From the NCBI RefSeq assembly GCF_003627955.1, contig NZ_RBWS01000021.1:1-64000 (forward strand): a stretch of DNA of 64,000 nucleotides, in the 5' to 3' direction. Of the stretch, positions 1-8,744 are shown piece by piece. The stretch comes from Sphingobacterium puteale (GTDB lineage: Bacteria > Bacteroidota > Bacteroidia > Sphingobacteriales > Sphingobacteriaceae). A program made the translations under genes and the position numbers. The notes under the pieces are model-generated. The model searched no databases. It was not told the DNA's origin and saw only the letters and a program-made list of their open reading frames with translations. Positions within the stretch are counted from its first letter, which is position 1. The number at the start of each line of letters is the position of its first letter.

Positions 1-8
1 CTTAAAAC

Positions 9-41
9 AAAAAAAACTCGCGCTGCTGAGAACAACGCGAG
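9..41 (-). terminator. Terminator-like hairpin with no assigned gene
   Basis: CTCGCG (17-22) and CGCGAG (36-41) form a GC stem with a 13-nt loop. On the minus strand it is followed by a run of T (the A tract at 9-16). The nearest minus-strand gene upstream, trxA, already has its own terminator at 350-371, so this hairpin could end an unrecognised transcript from the AT-rich region between them. Confidence 0.4.
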
Positions 42-349
42 GCATAATCTAGGGTATTTGAAAGGGAAAATCTTTATTTATATCAAAACATCAATAAAAA
101 ACATATAATAAAACAAATAATTCAATTAAATATCCGTTTTTACATCGTTTTCATATTCAAAAGAAGTAAAAATTATCCATTTATCAAAATAAAATCTATT
201 TTATTTTGATAAAATAGATCAAAAACCATAAAAACAACTTAAAACCACTAGAAATCACTATAAAAATCAATATAAATATAAAAAACAAACAAAAACAACA
301 AGAAAATCAAAATAAAAACACATAAAAAAAATATAAAAACAAAAAAAAA
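42..349. other. AT-rich intergenic region with two competing hairpins
   Basis: No gene is recognised in this strongly AT-rich stretch, in which A and T dominate opposite strands. It contains a 16-bp perfect inverted repeat (180-195 with 198-213, 2-nt spacer). An overlapping alternative hairpin pairs 194-203 with 210-219. The two cannot form together. Either could act in an RNA or simply reflect low-complexity sequence. Confidence 0.4.
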
Positions 350-371
350 CCTGAAATCAGATTATTTCAGG
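350..371 (-). terminator. Rho-independent terminator of trxA
   Basis: CCTGAAAT (350-357) pairs with ATTTCAGG (364-371) across a 6-nt loop. On the minus strand the stem runs into a T tract (A tract at 341-349), 25 nt after the trxA stop codon. Confidence 0.8.
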
Positions 372-396
372 TCTCTTTGTGTTAAAAAACAAATTA

Positions 397-717
397 TTAC
401 ACTAATTGCTTTTCTAATTTTTCATTTAAAACTGATTTTGGAACCGCTCCAATTTGTTTATCTACGATTTCTCCATTTTTGAAGAACAATAAAGCAGGGA
501 TATTACGAATACCGTAACGAACTGAAATTTCTGGATTTTCATCCACGTTTACTTTTCCTATCACAGCCTTACCTTCATAATCTTTAGCCAGTTCTTCGAC
601 AACAGGACCTACCATACGACATGGACCACACCATTCTGCCCAAAAATCAATTAATACGGGTTTTTCCGCTTTCAAAACAACTTCTTCGAAGTTGCTATCT
701 GTAATTTCTAATGCCAT
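397..717 (-). CDS. trxA: Thioredoxin
   Basis: A single-domain cytoplasmic thioredoxin of 106 residues, the normal length for the family. The redox motif WCGPC is at residues 29-33, after the typical FWAEW strand, and the cis-proline (NIPALLFF) is at P74. It reduces protein disulfides using electrons from thioredoxin reductase. It lies 125 nt downstream of dnaE on the same strand and ends at its own terminator. A TATCTTTG box (minus strand, 782-789) fits a Bacteroidota -7 element and suggests a separate promoter with a leader of about 60 nt. A second, shorter thioredoxin is encoded at 54680-54976. Confidence 0.95.
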   Translation of the reverse strand: MALEITDSNFEEVVLKAEKPVLIDFWAEWCGPCRMVGPVVEELAKDYEGKAVIGKVNVDENPEISVRYGIRNIPALLFFKNGEIVDKQIGAVPKSVLNEKLEKQLV

Positions 718-842
718 AATCTTTTAATTTTATAAACCGAAGTTATATTTATGATACTACTTAATTGCTAAAATCAATAAACAAAGATAGTAAACAACTG
801 TCAATGTAATTGTAATCTTAATTACACAAAATCTAATCCAAA

Positions 843-3800
843 CTAATTCAATCGGTAATTAATACCTTCAAACTTGTCTATACAGTCCAAAAACTCATTC
901 GTAAGATTTATTTTTAGACTTTTAGCTGGCATTTCGACAGAGATTTCATCTTGGGGATCCCAGATTTTAAATTTTAATTGACAATTTGGCACAACACCTT
1001 CAATCTCATTCTGTGCTAAGATATCTTTAATTCCATCCAAGAATTCTTCATTCAGTTTTGGTAAAGGAATATTAATTGTAAAACTCTTTGCCATTTTTTC
1101 ACGAAGCTCTGAAAGCAACTGCACACTTCTCAGCTCAAAGCCCCAATTTCCGACCTGCCTAAAACGCTCCTGCACCAATCCACGCAATTGAACAAAATAA
1201 CCTTCCTGTAAATATCCTTTTAATTTCACATACTCCTCGCCAAACACCGCCATATCATAAGAGTCACTATAATCTTCGATTATAAATGAAGCAAAGGGCT
1301 TACCATTTTTGGTCAACCGGTGGCTTGCCGAGGCTATAATTCCACCGATAACCAATTCTTTATTTTTAATACGGTTAAACTCCAGCAGAGTTTCCTCATC
1401 CACCTCAGCTGCTTTAGCTTTATTGATCAACGACAGGTCAGACACCGGATTATGGCAGAAATGTTCAATCTCAAACCGATAGGTATCCAGGGGGTGACTA
1501 GTCAGGTAAATACCAATGACATCTTTTTCGTATTTAAGCTTTTCGATCAATCCCCATTGTGGGCAAGGCGCCAGCACAGGCTCCGGCAGTTCCGCAGCCT
1601 CACCCGCACCAAACAAACTTGCCTGTGCCGAGTTTTCATTTTCTTTATAACGTTGTCCAAACCGAATCGCCTTTTCCATTCCCGTTGAATTATCCTCGGC
1701 ATGAAAATACTGCGCACGATGTGTACTTTCGAAACTATCAAAACCACCGGCATACGCCAAACTCTCAAAAGCTTTTTTATTGACCGCACGTAGATCTATG
1801 CGCTTAGCCATATCAAAAACAGATTTATACAATCCAGACTGTCTCGTTTGCACAATAGCATCTACCGCACCGGCACCGACTCCCTTGACAGCACCGATAC
1901 CAAAGCGAATCGCTCCACGTTCGTTGACCGTAAACTTATAGTATGATTCATTTACATCAGGTCCCAATACCTCCAAGCCCATACGCTTACATTCCTCCAT
2001 AAAGAATGTCACCTGCTTGATATCATTCATATTATTGGAAAGTACCGCTGCCATATATTCCGCCGGAAAATGCGCCTTTAAATAAGCGGTCTGATAAGCT
2101 ACCCATGCATAACAGGTGGAGTGGGATTTATTGAAGGCATAACTGGCAAAAGCTTCCCAGTCAGTCCAGATTTTCTCCAGCACTTTCGCGTTGTGTCCTT
2201 TCTCTTCAGCCTGTGAAACAAACTTCGGTTTCATTTTATCAAGTACAGCCTTTTGCTTCTTACCCATCGCTTTACGCAAAACATCGGCATCGCCTTTAGA
2301 AAAACCCGCAAGCTTCTGGGATAAAAGCATTACCTGTTCCTGATATACCGTAATTCCGTAGGTTTCTTTTAAATATTCCTCACAGGCATCCAAATCATAT
2401 ACAATAGGATCTATCCCATGCTTACGCTTGATAAAACTCGGGATATACTCAATTGGCCCCGGACGATATAAAGCATTCATCGCAATCAAATCGGCAAATA
2501 CCGTTGGTTTCAGATCGCGCATATATTTTTGCATTCCCGGCGATTCATATTGGAATACACCGATTGTTTCTCCACGCTGGAAAAGCTCGTAAGTCAACAC
2601 ATCATCTATCGGAAATTTATCCGGATCCAAGACGATACCATGACTTAATTTAACGTTCTCAACAGTATCCTTGATAAGCGTCAGGGTCTTCAACCCCAAA
2701 AAGTCCATTTTCAATAGTCCGGCACTTTCAACGACGTGGTTATCAAACTGTGTCACATACAAGTCGGAATCCTTGGCCAAAGAAACAGGAACGAAATTCG
2801 TAATATCATCCGGTGTAATGATCACACCACAGGCATGAATACCTGTATTTCGGACCGAGCCTTCCAATACACGTGCCTGACGGATCGTTTCAGCTTCAAG
2901 TCCGGCACCCTCTGCGATTGACTTTAACCGGTTGACTGCCTCGATCTCCTCTGTTCGCAATTTCTCCTTTAGACCTGCCTCATCCAGCGTAAAGATTTTG
3001 GAAAGCTTCAGATTGGGAATCAGTTTGGCTATTTCATTCGCATCGCCCAAAGGCAGGTCGAGCACACGTGCGGTATCTTTAATCGAAGACTTCGCGGCCA
3101 TCGTACCGTAAGTAATGATCTGGGCCACCTGACTTGCACCATATTTATTGATCACATACTGCATCACCCGTCCACGCCCCTCATCATCAAAGTCAATATC
3201 AATATCAGGCATGGATACACGGTCGGGATTTAAAAAACGCTCAAATAGCAAATCGTATTTTATGGGGTCAATATTTGTAATCCCCAGACAGTACGCAACG
3301 GCAGATCCCGCCGCAGATCCCCGACCAGGCCCAACAGAAACACCCATATCACGTGCTGCAGCAATAAAGTCCTGTACAATCAAAAAGTATCCTGGATATC
3401 CCGTTTTTTCGATTGTCGCCAATTCAAAATCCAGACGTTCTCGAATATCATCCGTTATTTCCTCATAGCGTTTCTCGGCACCTACATAACATAAGTGGGC
3501 GAGATATTTATTTTCCCCTCTTTTTCCCCCGTCCTCATTATCTTCTGCAACCTGGAATTCCTCGGGTATATCAAATTTGGGCAAGAGCACATCCCTGTTC
3601 AATTTAAAGACCTCTACCTTATCCACGATCTCCTGTATATTGAGAATTGCCTCAGGTAAATCTTTAAACAGGCTTTTCATTTCTTCAGAAGATTTAAAAT
3701 AATACTCCTGATTGGGCAAACCGAACCGGAAGCCCCGTCCCCTCCCTTTGGGTGTGGAAAGTTTCTCGCCATCCTTCACGCATAACAGGATATCATGGGC

Positions 3801-5261
3801 GTGTGCATCCCCTTTCTTTTCGTAATAGGTATTATTGGTTGCTACAACTTTAATCCCATATTTACGGGCAAACCTCAATAAAGTTTGGTTGACCCTATCC
3901 TCATCTTCTTGTCCATGCCGCATGAGCTCGAGATAGAAATCATCTCCAAAATGTTCTTTCCACCATTGCAAAGCTTCCTCCGCCTGATTTTCACCAATAT
4001 TTAGCACCTTGCTGGGCACCTCTCCCTGCAGGTTTCCCGAGAGTACGATCACATCTTCTTTATATTGTAGAATAAGATTTTTGTCTATGCGGGGGACATA
4101 ATAGAATCCTGCTGTATAGGCAAAAGAAGCCAACTTGGCTAAGTTATGATAACCACGCTTATTCTTTGCCAACAGCACAATCTGGTAACCGTTATCCTTT
4201 CTGGTTTTATCTGTATGGTCTTCACAAACAAAGAATTCGCAACCTACAATAGGTTTTAGAATCTGACCGGTAGGCTCATGCCCATTTTCGACCGCTTCGG
4301 CATTTTGTGCCTCCACCTCTTTATTATGACTGATAACCCTAGAAACAAATTCAAAAGCCCCCATCATATTTCCATGATCGGTAAGAGCAACCGCAGGCAT
4401 ATTGTCTTTGACCGCAGCCGAGACCAACTTATCATACGACATGGTCGACTGTAGAATAGAAAACTGTGAATGGTTATGTAAGTGAGCAAATTTAGCTTCC
4501 TTAAGGGCGGATAGGGTATCTTCATCTACGACAACACTAACTTCGTCTGGCGTAGCGCGTTTTCTGATCTCATCAGAGGCCGCTTTAAGATTGATATGTT
4601 TAAGTCCAGCAGTAGGAACAGGACCGGGGTTACTCGTTTTGAAATCCACAAAATACCCCGTATCCACCTGAAGTTCCTCGGCCGTAAAGACCTCCCTTCT
4701 GACCAGTTCCAGAAAACAACGTGTTGTCGCCTCAACGTCGGCCGTTGCATTGTGGGCCTCAGCAAACGGAACCCCAAACAAATAGGAGTGTAATTCGGTC
4801 AGATTAGGCAGTTTATACCGACCACCACGCCCACCCGGAATTTTCAACAGATCAGCAGTCACCTCGGTACAGGTATCCAAAACAGGCATGTCCGCCATTT
4901 TGGAATCCATACCATAACGATAGAACTCACAGCCCATGATATTGAGGTCAAAACCGATGTTCTGCCCCACAACAAATTTCGCTTTATTTAACGCTGTATT
5001 GAATTTTTCAAGAGCAACCTGTAGTGGCACCCCCTGTTCTTCAGCCAATGCGGTAGATATACCGTGTATTTTTTCAGAGTCGTAGGGTATATCAAATCCA
5101 TCGGGTTTAATCAAAAAGTCCTGATGTTCGACCAAATTTCCCATCTCATCGTGAATCTGCCATGCCAGCTGGATACAACGCGGCCAATTATCTGTGTCCG
5201 TAATTGGCGCGTCCCAACGCTTCGGCAAACCCGTTGTCTCTGTATCGAAAATAATATACAT
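843..5261 (-). CDS. dnaE: DNA polymerase III alpha subunit with N-terminal proofreading exonuclease
   Basis: Replicative polymerase of 1472 residues. The N-terminal ~200 residues form a DEDD exonuclease: Exo I motif DTETTG at 6-11 and an Exo III-type HNATADVEAT near 170. A PHP domain follows (HNHSQF near 260). The polymerase palm carries GPGRGSAAGSA and the catalytic PDIDIDF near 683-690. A clamp-binding QASLF sits near 1214 and an OB fold near 1310-1340. Ordinary DnaE is about 1160 residues and uses a separate epsilon subunit. Here proofreading is fused at the N-terminus, unlike PolC, where the exonuclease is inserted in the PHP domain. The start is supported by AGAGG about 12 nt upstream. 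The fusion should supply both synthesis and proofreading. Confidence 0.96.
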   Translation of the reverse strand: MYIIFDTETTGLPKRWDAPITDTDNWPRCIQLAWQIHDEMGNLVEHQDFLIKPDGFDIPYDSEKIHGISTALAEEQGVPLQVALEKFNTALNKAKFVVGQNIGFDLNIMGCEFYRYGMDSKMADMPVLDTCTEVTADLLKIPGGRGGRYKLPNLTELHSYLFGVPFAEAHNATADVEATTRCFLELVRREVFTAEELQVDTGYFVDFKTSNPGPVPTAGLKHINLKAASDEIRKRATPDEVSVVVDEDTLSALKEAKFAHLHNHSQFSILQSTMSYDKLVSAAVKDNMPAVALTDHGNMMGAFEFVSRVISHNKEVEAQNAEAVENGHEPTGQILKPIVGCEFFVCEDHTDKTRKDNGYQIVLLAKNKRGYHNLAKLASFAYTAGFYYVPRIDKNLILQYKEDVIVLSGNLQGEVPSKVLNIGENQAEEALQWWKEHFGDDFYLELMRHGQEDEDRVNQTLLRFARKYGIKVVATNNTYYEKKGDAHAHDILLCVKDGEKLSTPKGRGRGFRFGLPNQEYYFKSSEEMKSLFKDLPEAILNIQEIVDKVEVFKLNRDVLLPKFDIPEEFQVAEDNEDGGKRGENKYLAHLCYVGAEKRYEEITDDIRERLDFELATIEKTGYPGYFLIVQDFIAAARDMGVSVGPGRGSAAGSAVAYCLGITNIDPIKYDLLFERFLNPDRVSMPDIDIDFDDEGRGRVMQYVINKYGASQVAQIITYGTMAAKSSIKDTARVLDLPLGDANEIAKLIPNLKLSKIFTLDEAGLKEKLRTEEIEAVNRLKSIAEGAGLEAETIRQARVLEGSVRNTGIHACGVIITPDDITNFVPVSLAKDSDLYVTQFDNHVVESAGLLKMDFLGLKTLTLIKDTVENVKLSHGIVLDPDKFPIDDVLTYELFQRGETIGVFQYESPGMQKYMRDLKPTVFADLIAMNALYRPGPIEYIPSFIKRKHGIDPIVYDLDACEEYLKETYGITVYQEQVMLLSQKLAGFSKGDADVLRKAMGKKQKAVLDKMKPKFVSQAEEKGHNAKVLEKIWTDWEAFASYAFNKSHSTCYAWVAYQTAYLKAHFPAEYMAAVLSNNMNDIKQVTFFMEECKRMGLEVLGPDVNESYYKFTVNERGAIRFGIGAVKGVGAGAVDAIVQTRQSGLYKSVFDMAKRIDLRAVNKKAFESLAYAGGFDSFESTHRAQYFHAEDNSTGMEKAIRFGQRYKENENSAQASLFGAGEAAELPEPVLAPCPQWGLIEKLKYEKDVIGIYLTSHPLDTYRFEIEHFCHNPVSDLSLINKAKAAEVDEETLLEFNRIKNKELVIGGIIASASHRLTKNGKPFASFIIEDYSDSYDMAVFGEEYVKLKGYLQEGYFVQLRGLVQERFRQVGNWGFELRSVQLLSELREKMAKSFTINIPLPKLNEEFLDGIKDILAQNEIEGVVPNCQLKFKIWDPQDEISVEMPAKSLKINLTNEFLDCIDKFEGINYRLN

Positions 5262-5665
5262 AAATTTCTAAACCTCTTTAATACAATACGTTAAATGTAA
5301 TTAAATTTACATTTATTTGAACTTGAAATTTACAAAATTCTTAGGGAACATTCTGTCAGATTTTTGCGAAAAATAACAGCATAAAATCTGGCTTTTATCA
5401 ACTATGGCAGCTGTCCGGCATCGCCAAATTCGCCGTTCCAAAAAATTAATTTACATAAATGATCCACAGCTCTTATCGGTGGCTCCCATTGCTACTTGGG
5501 CAGACCATTTGACAGCCATTCGGAATGACCACTTTTAGCATCTTCATAGGTTTAGGAAGAAAGCAAAGTATTTCAACGAAAGCTCAAGAGGTAAAAATGC
5601 ATTGAATCCCACACAAACATAACAGCTATTAATATTGTATCTACTACACTATCCCGGTTATTTAC
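5262..5665. other. Intergenic region, nothing recognised
   Basis: About 400 nt between the divergent dnaE and HAD genes. I see no tRNA, repeat or convincing reading frame. It must carry the dnaE promoter, but no clear TAnnTTTG box was found for that direction. Confidence 0.4.
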
Positions 5666-5673
5666 TATATTTG
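5666..5673 (+). promoter_or_regulatory. Putative -7 element of the HAD gene
   Basis: TATATTTG matches the Bacteroidota TAnnTTTG consensus, 18 nt before the ATG at 5692. No good -33 TTTG is seen at the right distance. The box lies inside the longer possible reading frame from 5635, so it argues for the downstream start. Confidence 0.45.
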
Positions 5674-5691
5674 AATTCGACTCGAATTTCT

Positions 5692-6474
5692 ATGATTAAA
5701 GCGATTTTTTTTGATATAGACGGGACACTGTTAAGTTTCAAAACACATCAAGTCCCCGACTCCACACAGCAGGCATTTCAATTATTAAAAGAAAAAAATA
5801 TAAAAGTTTTCGTTTCTACCGGCCGGTCCTTTAATCAATTAGGACATATCCGTTACCTTGACTTCGACGGTTTTATCACGTTCAATGGCGGATACTGTGT
5901 CACCAAAGATGAACAGGTTATTTATAAAAATAATATTATTCAAGAAGACATCCTTTCATTACTTGATTACGCGAAGCATCATCCCGAACTCACGTTTTCA
6001 TTTATGTCAGACAAAGAGATCTCCTTAAATCAGGTTACGCCCGAAGTGCTTAGGATGTATCAGCAAGTTAACGTAAAAACCCCGCCGATACGCAACTATG
6101 AAGACAACTTTGATCTGGAATCCGTCATGCAGGTCAATGTATTTATCAACCCGGAACAAGAGGCTGAGTTTATGGAAAATGTTATGCCCAACTCTGTTGC
6201 TTCCCGGTGGACGCCCATTTTTGCAGATGTTAACCCGATGGGGCAAAGTAAAAAAGTAGGTATAGATGTTTTTCTAAAACATTTCGGTATTGAGCTTTCC
6301 GAAACCATGTCTTTTGGTGATGGAGGAAATGACATTACCATGCTTGCGCACACACAGCTTGGTATAGCTATGGGAAATGCGAATCCCGAAGTAAAGGAAA
6401 TCGCGGACTATATTACCGACGATGTGGACAGCAACGGCATCTGGAATGCCTTAAAGCATTTTGGGGTTATCTAG
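5692..6474 (+). CDS. Cof-type HAD-family sugar-phosphate phosphatase
   Basis: A 260-residue HAD hydrolase of the Cof/IIB subfamily. Motif I FFDIDGT gives the nucleophile D8 and acid/base D10. Motif IV GDGGND is at 209-214, and the ending IADYITDDVDSNGI is typical of Cof proteins. Such enzymes remove phosphate from sugar phosphates or flavin-type substrates in the cytoplasm; the substrate cannot be read from sequence. The start at 5692 is chosen because homologues begin directly with MIKAIFFDIDGT and a -7 box precedes it. The gene converges with the LytS-like gene, and both stop codons lie in one CTAG (6471-6474). Confidence 0.85.
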   Translation: MIKAIFFDIDGTLLSFKTHQVPDSTQQAFQLLKEKNIKVFVSTGRSFNQLGHIRYLDFDGFITFNGGYCVTKDEQVIYKNNIIQEDILSLLDYAKHHPELTFSFMSDKEISLNQVTPEVLRMYQQVNVKTPPIRNYEDNFDLESVMQVNVFINPEQEAEFMENVMPNSVASRWTPIFADVNPMGQSKKVGIDVFLKHFGIELSETMSFGDGGNDITMLAHTQLGIAMGNANPEVKEIADYITDDVDSNGIWNALKHFGVI

Positions 6475-7070
6475 AAATGAATTGTGAGTGTAGCGCGACA
6501 GGTATTGCTGTTGCTATTCAAGAGCAAACTATGTCGTTCTGGAAAAAGAAACTCTAGCCTATTTCGAAAATCTTCAATCAAGGTGTGCTTAAATTGGCCC
6601 TCCAGATAATGGTTTGCACGATGGCTGACCTCAAATAGCAGCACTTTTGAAGACCCTGATAGACGAACCCGGATGGGATGGGAAGACATACCATTATATC
6701 CGTTTGTTACGGCATGTTGCACCATGGGAAATAAGATCAGCGGAGGCAGCAGCAGCTCTTTTTCCGGCTGAAAACGATTTTCCCATTTGAGTAAAAAACC
6801 AGCAGGCATCAACATCTTGACCATTGCGATATATTGCGACAGCAGATCCAGCTCAGCTTCGATAGCCTGCTGTTTATCCAATTCCAAAAGCAAAAGCTTT
6901 TTTTGAAACAGCATATATTCTGTTTCTGATACCGTACCCTCCGTCAACACCTTCGTCAGCAGAAAACGGTCGCATTGACTGTTCTCAAATGACAATCTAT
7001 TGGATAGCGCCATTGCCACCTCAATTCTTACAGACTTTTTACCTAGAATACGATCAATTATACCTGACAT
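6471..7070 (-). CDS. LytS/YehU-type histidine kinase-like protein without membrane or His-box region
   Basis: This 199-residue protein resembles the cytoplasmic half of LytS-family kinases. DLLSQYIAMVKML (about 79-91) corresponds to the segment after the His box, and LPPLILFPMVQHAVTNGY (about 108-125) to the N-box of the ATPase domain, normally like PPLILQPLVENA. It ends with a kinase-like beta strand (ATLTIHF). No transmembrane segment is present, and the usual PHFLFNxLN phospho-acceptor motif is absent. It may be a soluble partner, an anti-regulator or a degenerate kinase. The N-box asparagine is replaced by histidine, so catalysis is doubtful. It is divergent from pirin, with 45 nt between start codons. 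Confidence 0.55.
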   Translation of the reverse strand: MSGIIDRILGKKSVRIEVAMALSNRLSFENSQCDRFLLTKVLTEGTVSETEYMLFQKKLLLLELDKQQAIEAELDLLSQYIAMVKMLMPAGFLLKWENRFQPEKELLLPPLILFPMVQHAVTNGYNGMSSHPIRVRLSGSSKVLLFEVSHRANHYLEGQFKHTLIEDFRNRLEFLFPERHSLLLNSNSNTCRATLTIHF

Positions 7071-7115
7071 TTCTTAAATTGCTTTAGAATAAACACACAA
7101 AAATAAGGAAACATT

Positions 7116-8015
7116 ATGTCAAATATTGCAATAGTGATTGAAGAAAGAGCCGCAGATATAGGCAATTTCTTGGTAGGAAGACTACTTCCTTTCAGACAAA
7201 AACGTATGGTCGGTCCGTTTATATTTATTGACCATATGGGGCCTGACACCATCTCCGAGCCTCACTTCATGGATATTGCTCCACACCCTCATATCGGATT
7301 ATCCACGTTAACTTATCTCTTTGAGGGAAGTATCATGCACCGCGATAGTTTAGGCAATGCCGTTGAAATAAAACCCGGAGCAGTAAACTGGATGACAGCC
7401 GGAAAAGGAGTAACTCATTCCGAGCGCACGCCGGATTACCTACGGTCTACACAACATGACCTCCATGGTTTACAGATCTGGGTCGCTTTGCCAAAGGATC
7501 TTGAACAGATGGAGCCCAACTTCGTTCATATTGAAGAACCACAGCTTCCGCATTGGACCGAAGATGGTGTAAGTTATCGTCTGATTGCTGGCGAGATCAA
7601 CAGCCACCGTTCGGAAGTACCGGTTTACAGCCCTTTATATCTTATTGAAATTAAAGCAGAAAAGGATTCCCGCATTAAACTGGGCGAACATCTCTATGGT
7701 GAAAGCGGTTTGTATATTCTTCAGGGCTCAGTACAGGCTGAAGGCCAGGAATTTGGTCCAAAGCAAATTTTGGTCGCAAAGGATGCCAAGTTATGTGAGT
7801 TCGAAATGAAAGCAGGCACCTCCGTATATATCTTTGGCGGTGAACCCTTCCCTGAACAACGCTACATCGACTGGAATTTTGTCGCTTCTGACATCGAAAC
7901 CTTAAAAACCGCTAGGGCTAAATGGGAACAACACGAATTTCCAAAAGTTCCGGGGGATGATGGTTATATTCCCATTCCACCTGTGAATCCAACTTTAGGC
8001 CAAAGGAAGTCCTAA
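7116..8015 (+). CDS. Pirin-family cupin protein
   Basis: A 299-residue two-domain cupin of the pirin family. The four metal ligands of the family are present in the N-terminal cupin: H57 and H59 (in APHPHIGLSTLTY), H101 and E103 (in GVTHSE). Family members bind iron, and some have quercetin-dioxygenase activity or act as redox-sensitive regulators; the role here is unknown. The C-terminal cupin spans about residues 170-280 and ends with an FPKVPGDDGYIPIP tail typical of bacterial pirins. The gene ends just before a long palindromic terminator shared with the convergent DUF502 gene. Confidence 0.9.
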   Translation: MSNIAIVIEERAADIGNFLVGRLLPFRQKRMVGPFIFIDHMGPDTISEPHFMDIAPHPHIGLSTLTYLFEGSIMHRDSLGNAVEIKPGAVNWMTAGKGVTHSERTPDYLRSTQHDLHGLQIWVALPKDLEQMEPNFVHIEEPQLPHWTEDGVSYRLIAGEINSHRSEVPVYSPLYLIEIKAEKDSRIKLGEHLYGESGLYILQGSVQAEGQEFGPKQILVAKDAKLCEFEMKAGTSVYIFGGEPFPEQRYIDWNFVASDIETLKTARAKWEQHEFPKVPGDDGYIPIPPVNPTLGQRKS

Positions 8016-8033
8016 TAAATCAATGCAACAGTT

Positions 8034-8089
8034 TACAACGCATAAAAAGGGCTGGAAATTTAAATTTCCAGCCCTTTTTATGCGTTGTA
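8034..8089. terminator. Bidirectional terminator, 56-bp perfect palindrome
   Basis: Two 28-bp arms (8034-8061 and 8062-8089) are perfect reverse complements with no spacer. The core is GGGCTGGAAATTT with A5/T5 flanks, so it can end transcription in both directions, serving pirin (+) and DUF502 (-). Confidence 0.88.
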
Positions 8090-8094
8090 TTAGC

Positions 8095-8697
8095 CTACGA
8101 ATGCTCAATACCACTGACTCCCCCGGAGACAACAAGTTTCATTGCATCGGTAGGCGACATGTTTAATTTTTTAACCTTATCCGCACTAATAATAACTACC
8201 TGCCCGGCAAAAGAATAAGAATATGGAAAATAAACCATAACCTCATCGTCAAGACCTAAACTTTTTAAATCATGCTGTGTCAGAAAACCGATCTTCTTGA
8301 GCCCAAACTCATTGACGGTGACCAGCACAGGTTCATTGAATTTCTTGGCATCCCCAACAAAGGCTTCGGTAAAATCCTTAATTGACGTGTACAAGGTATT
8401 TAAGAGCGGTATTCTCTTGATCTGATGGTTGATCCAGACTTTGATCGGGTCCGTCACAAAATTCGTAAATATCACGCCAGCCAGAACAAGGATAAGGATC
8501 ACAGTTAAGATTCCGATTCCGGGAATATATAAGGGATGTCCCTTTTCGTCCTGTAGAAAATGTTCTGTCAGGTTCAGCGCTGAATCAATCGATGCAAAAA
8601 CCCATAAGATCAGAAAAACAGCACCCGCCAATGGCACAACAACGAGAATACCGCGAATTAAATAATTAATAAATCCCCTGAATAATTTACCGAGCAT
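8095..8697 (-). CDS. DUF502 family inner-membrane protein
   Basis: A 200-residue membrane protein. Hydrophobic segments lie at about 12-36 (YLIRGILVVVPLAGAVFLIL) and 57-81, followed by the conserved IPLLNTLYTSIKDF region (about 96-109) and a soluble C-terminal domain with VMVYFPYSYSFAGQ. This matches the DUF502 family, whose biochemical function is not established. The start is supported by a TATATTTG box on the minus strand at 8709-8716, only 11 nt upstream, implying a very short leader. The gene lies 47 nt downstream of murF-alr but appears to have its own promoter. Confidence 0.85.
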   Translation of the reverse strand: MLGKLFRGFINYLIRGILVVVPLAGAVFLILWVFASIDSALNLTEHFLQDEKGHPLYIPGIGILTVILILVLAGVIFTNFVTDPIKVWINHQIKRIPLLNTLYTSIKDFTEAFVGDAKKFNEPVLVTVNEFGLKKIGFLTQHDLKSLGLDDEVMVYFPYSYSFAGQVVIISADKVKKLNMSPTDAMKLVVSGGVSGIEHS

Positions 8698-8708
8698 GAG
8701 TTAGAAAT

Positions 8709-8716
8709 CAAATATA
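8709..8716 (-). promoter_or_regulatory. Putative -7 element of the DUF502 gene
   Basis: TATATTTG on the minus strand matches TAnnTTTG and ends 11 nt before the ATG at 8697. Confidence 0.45.
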
Positions 8717-8744
8717 TTTATACAAAAATGCAGAATATCCTTTA

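Noticed and set aside
1559..1789. Frames of 74-80 residues on both strands within dnaE
   Set aside because: They lie inside the well-supported dnaE reading frame and have no domain signal; they are shadows.
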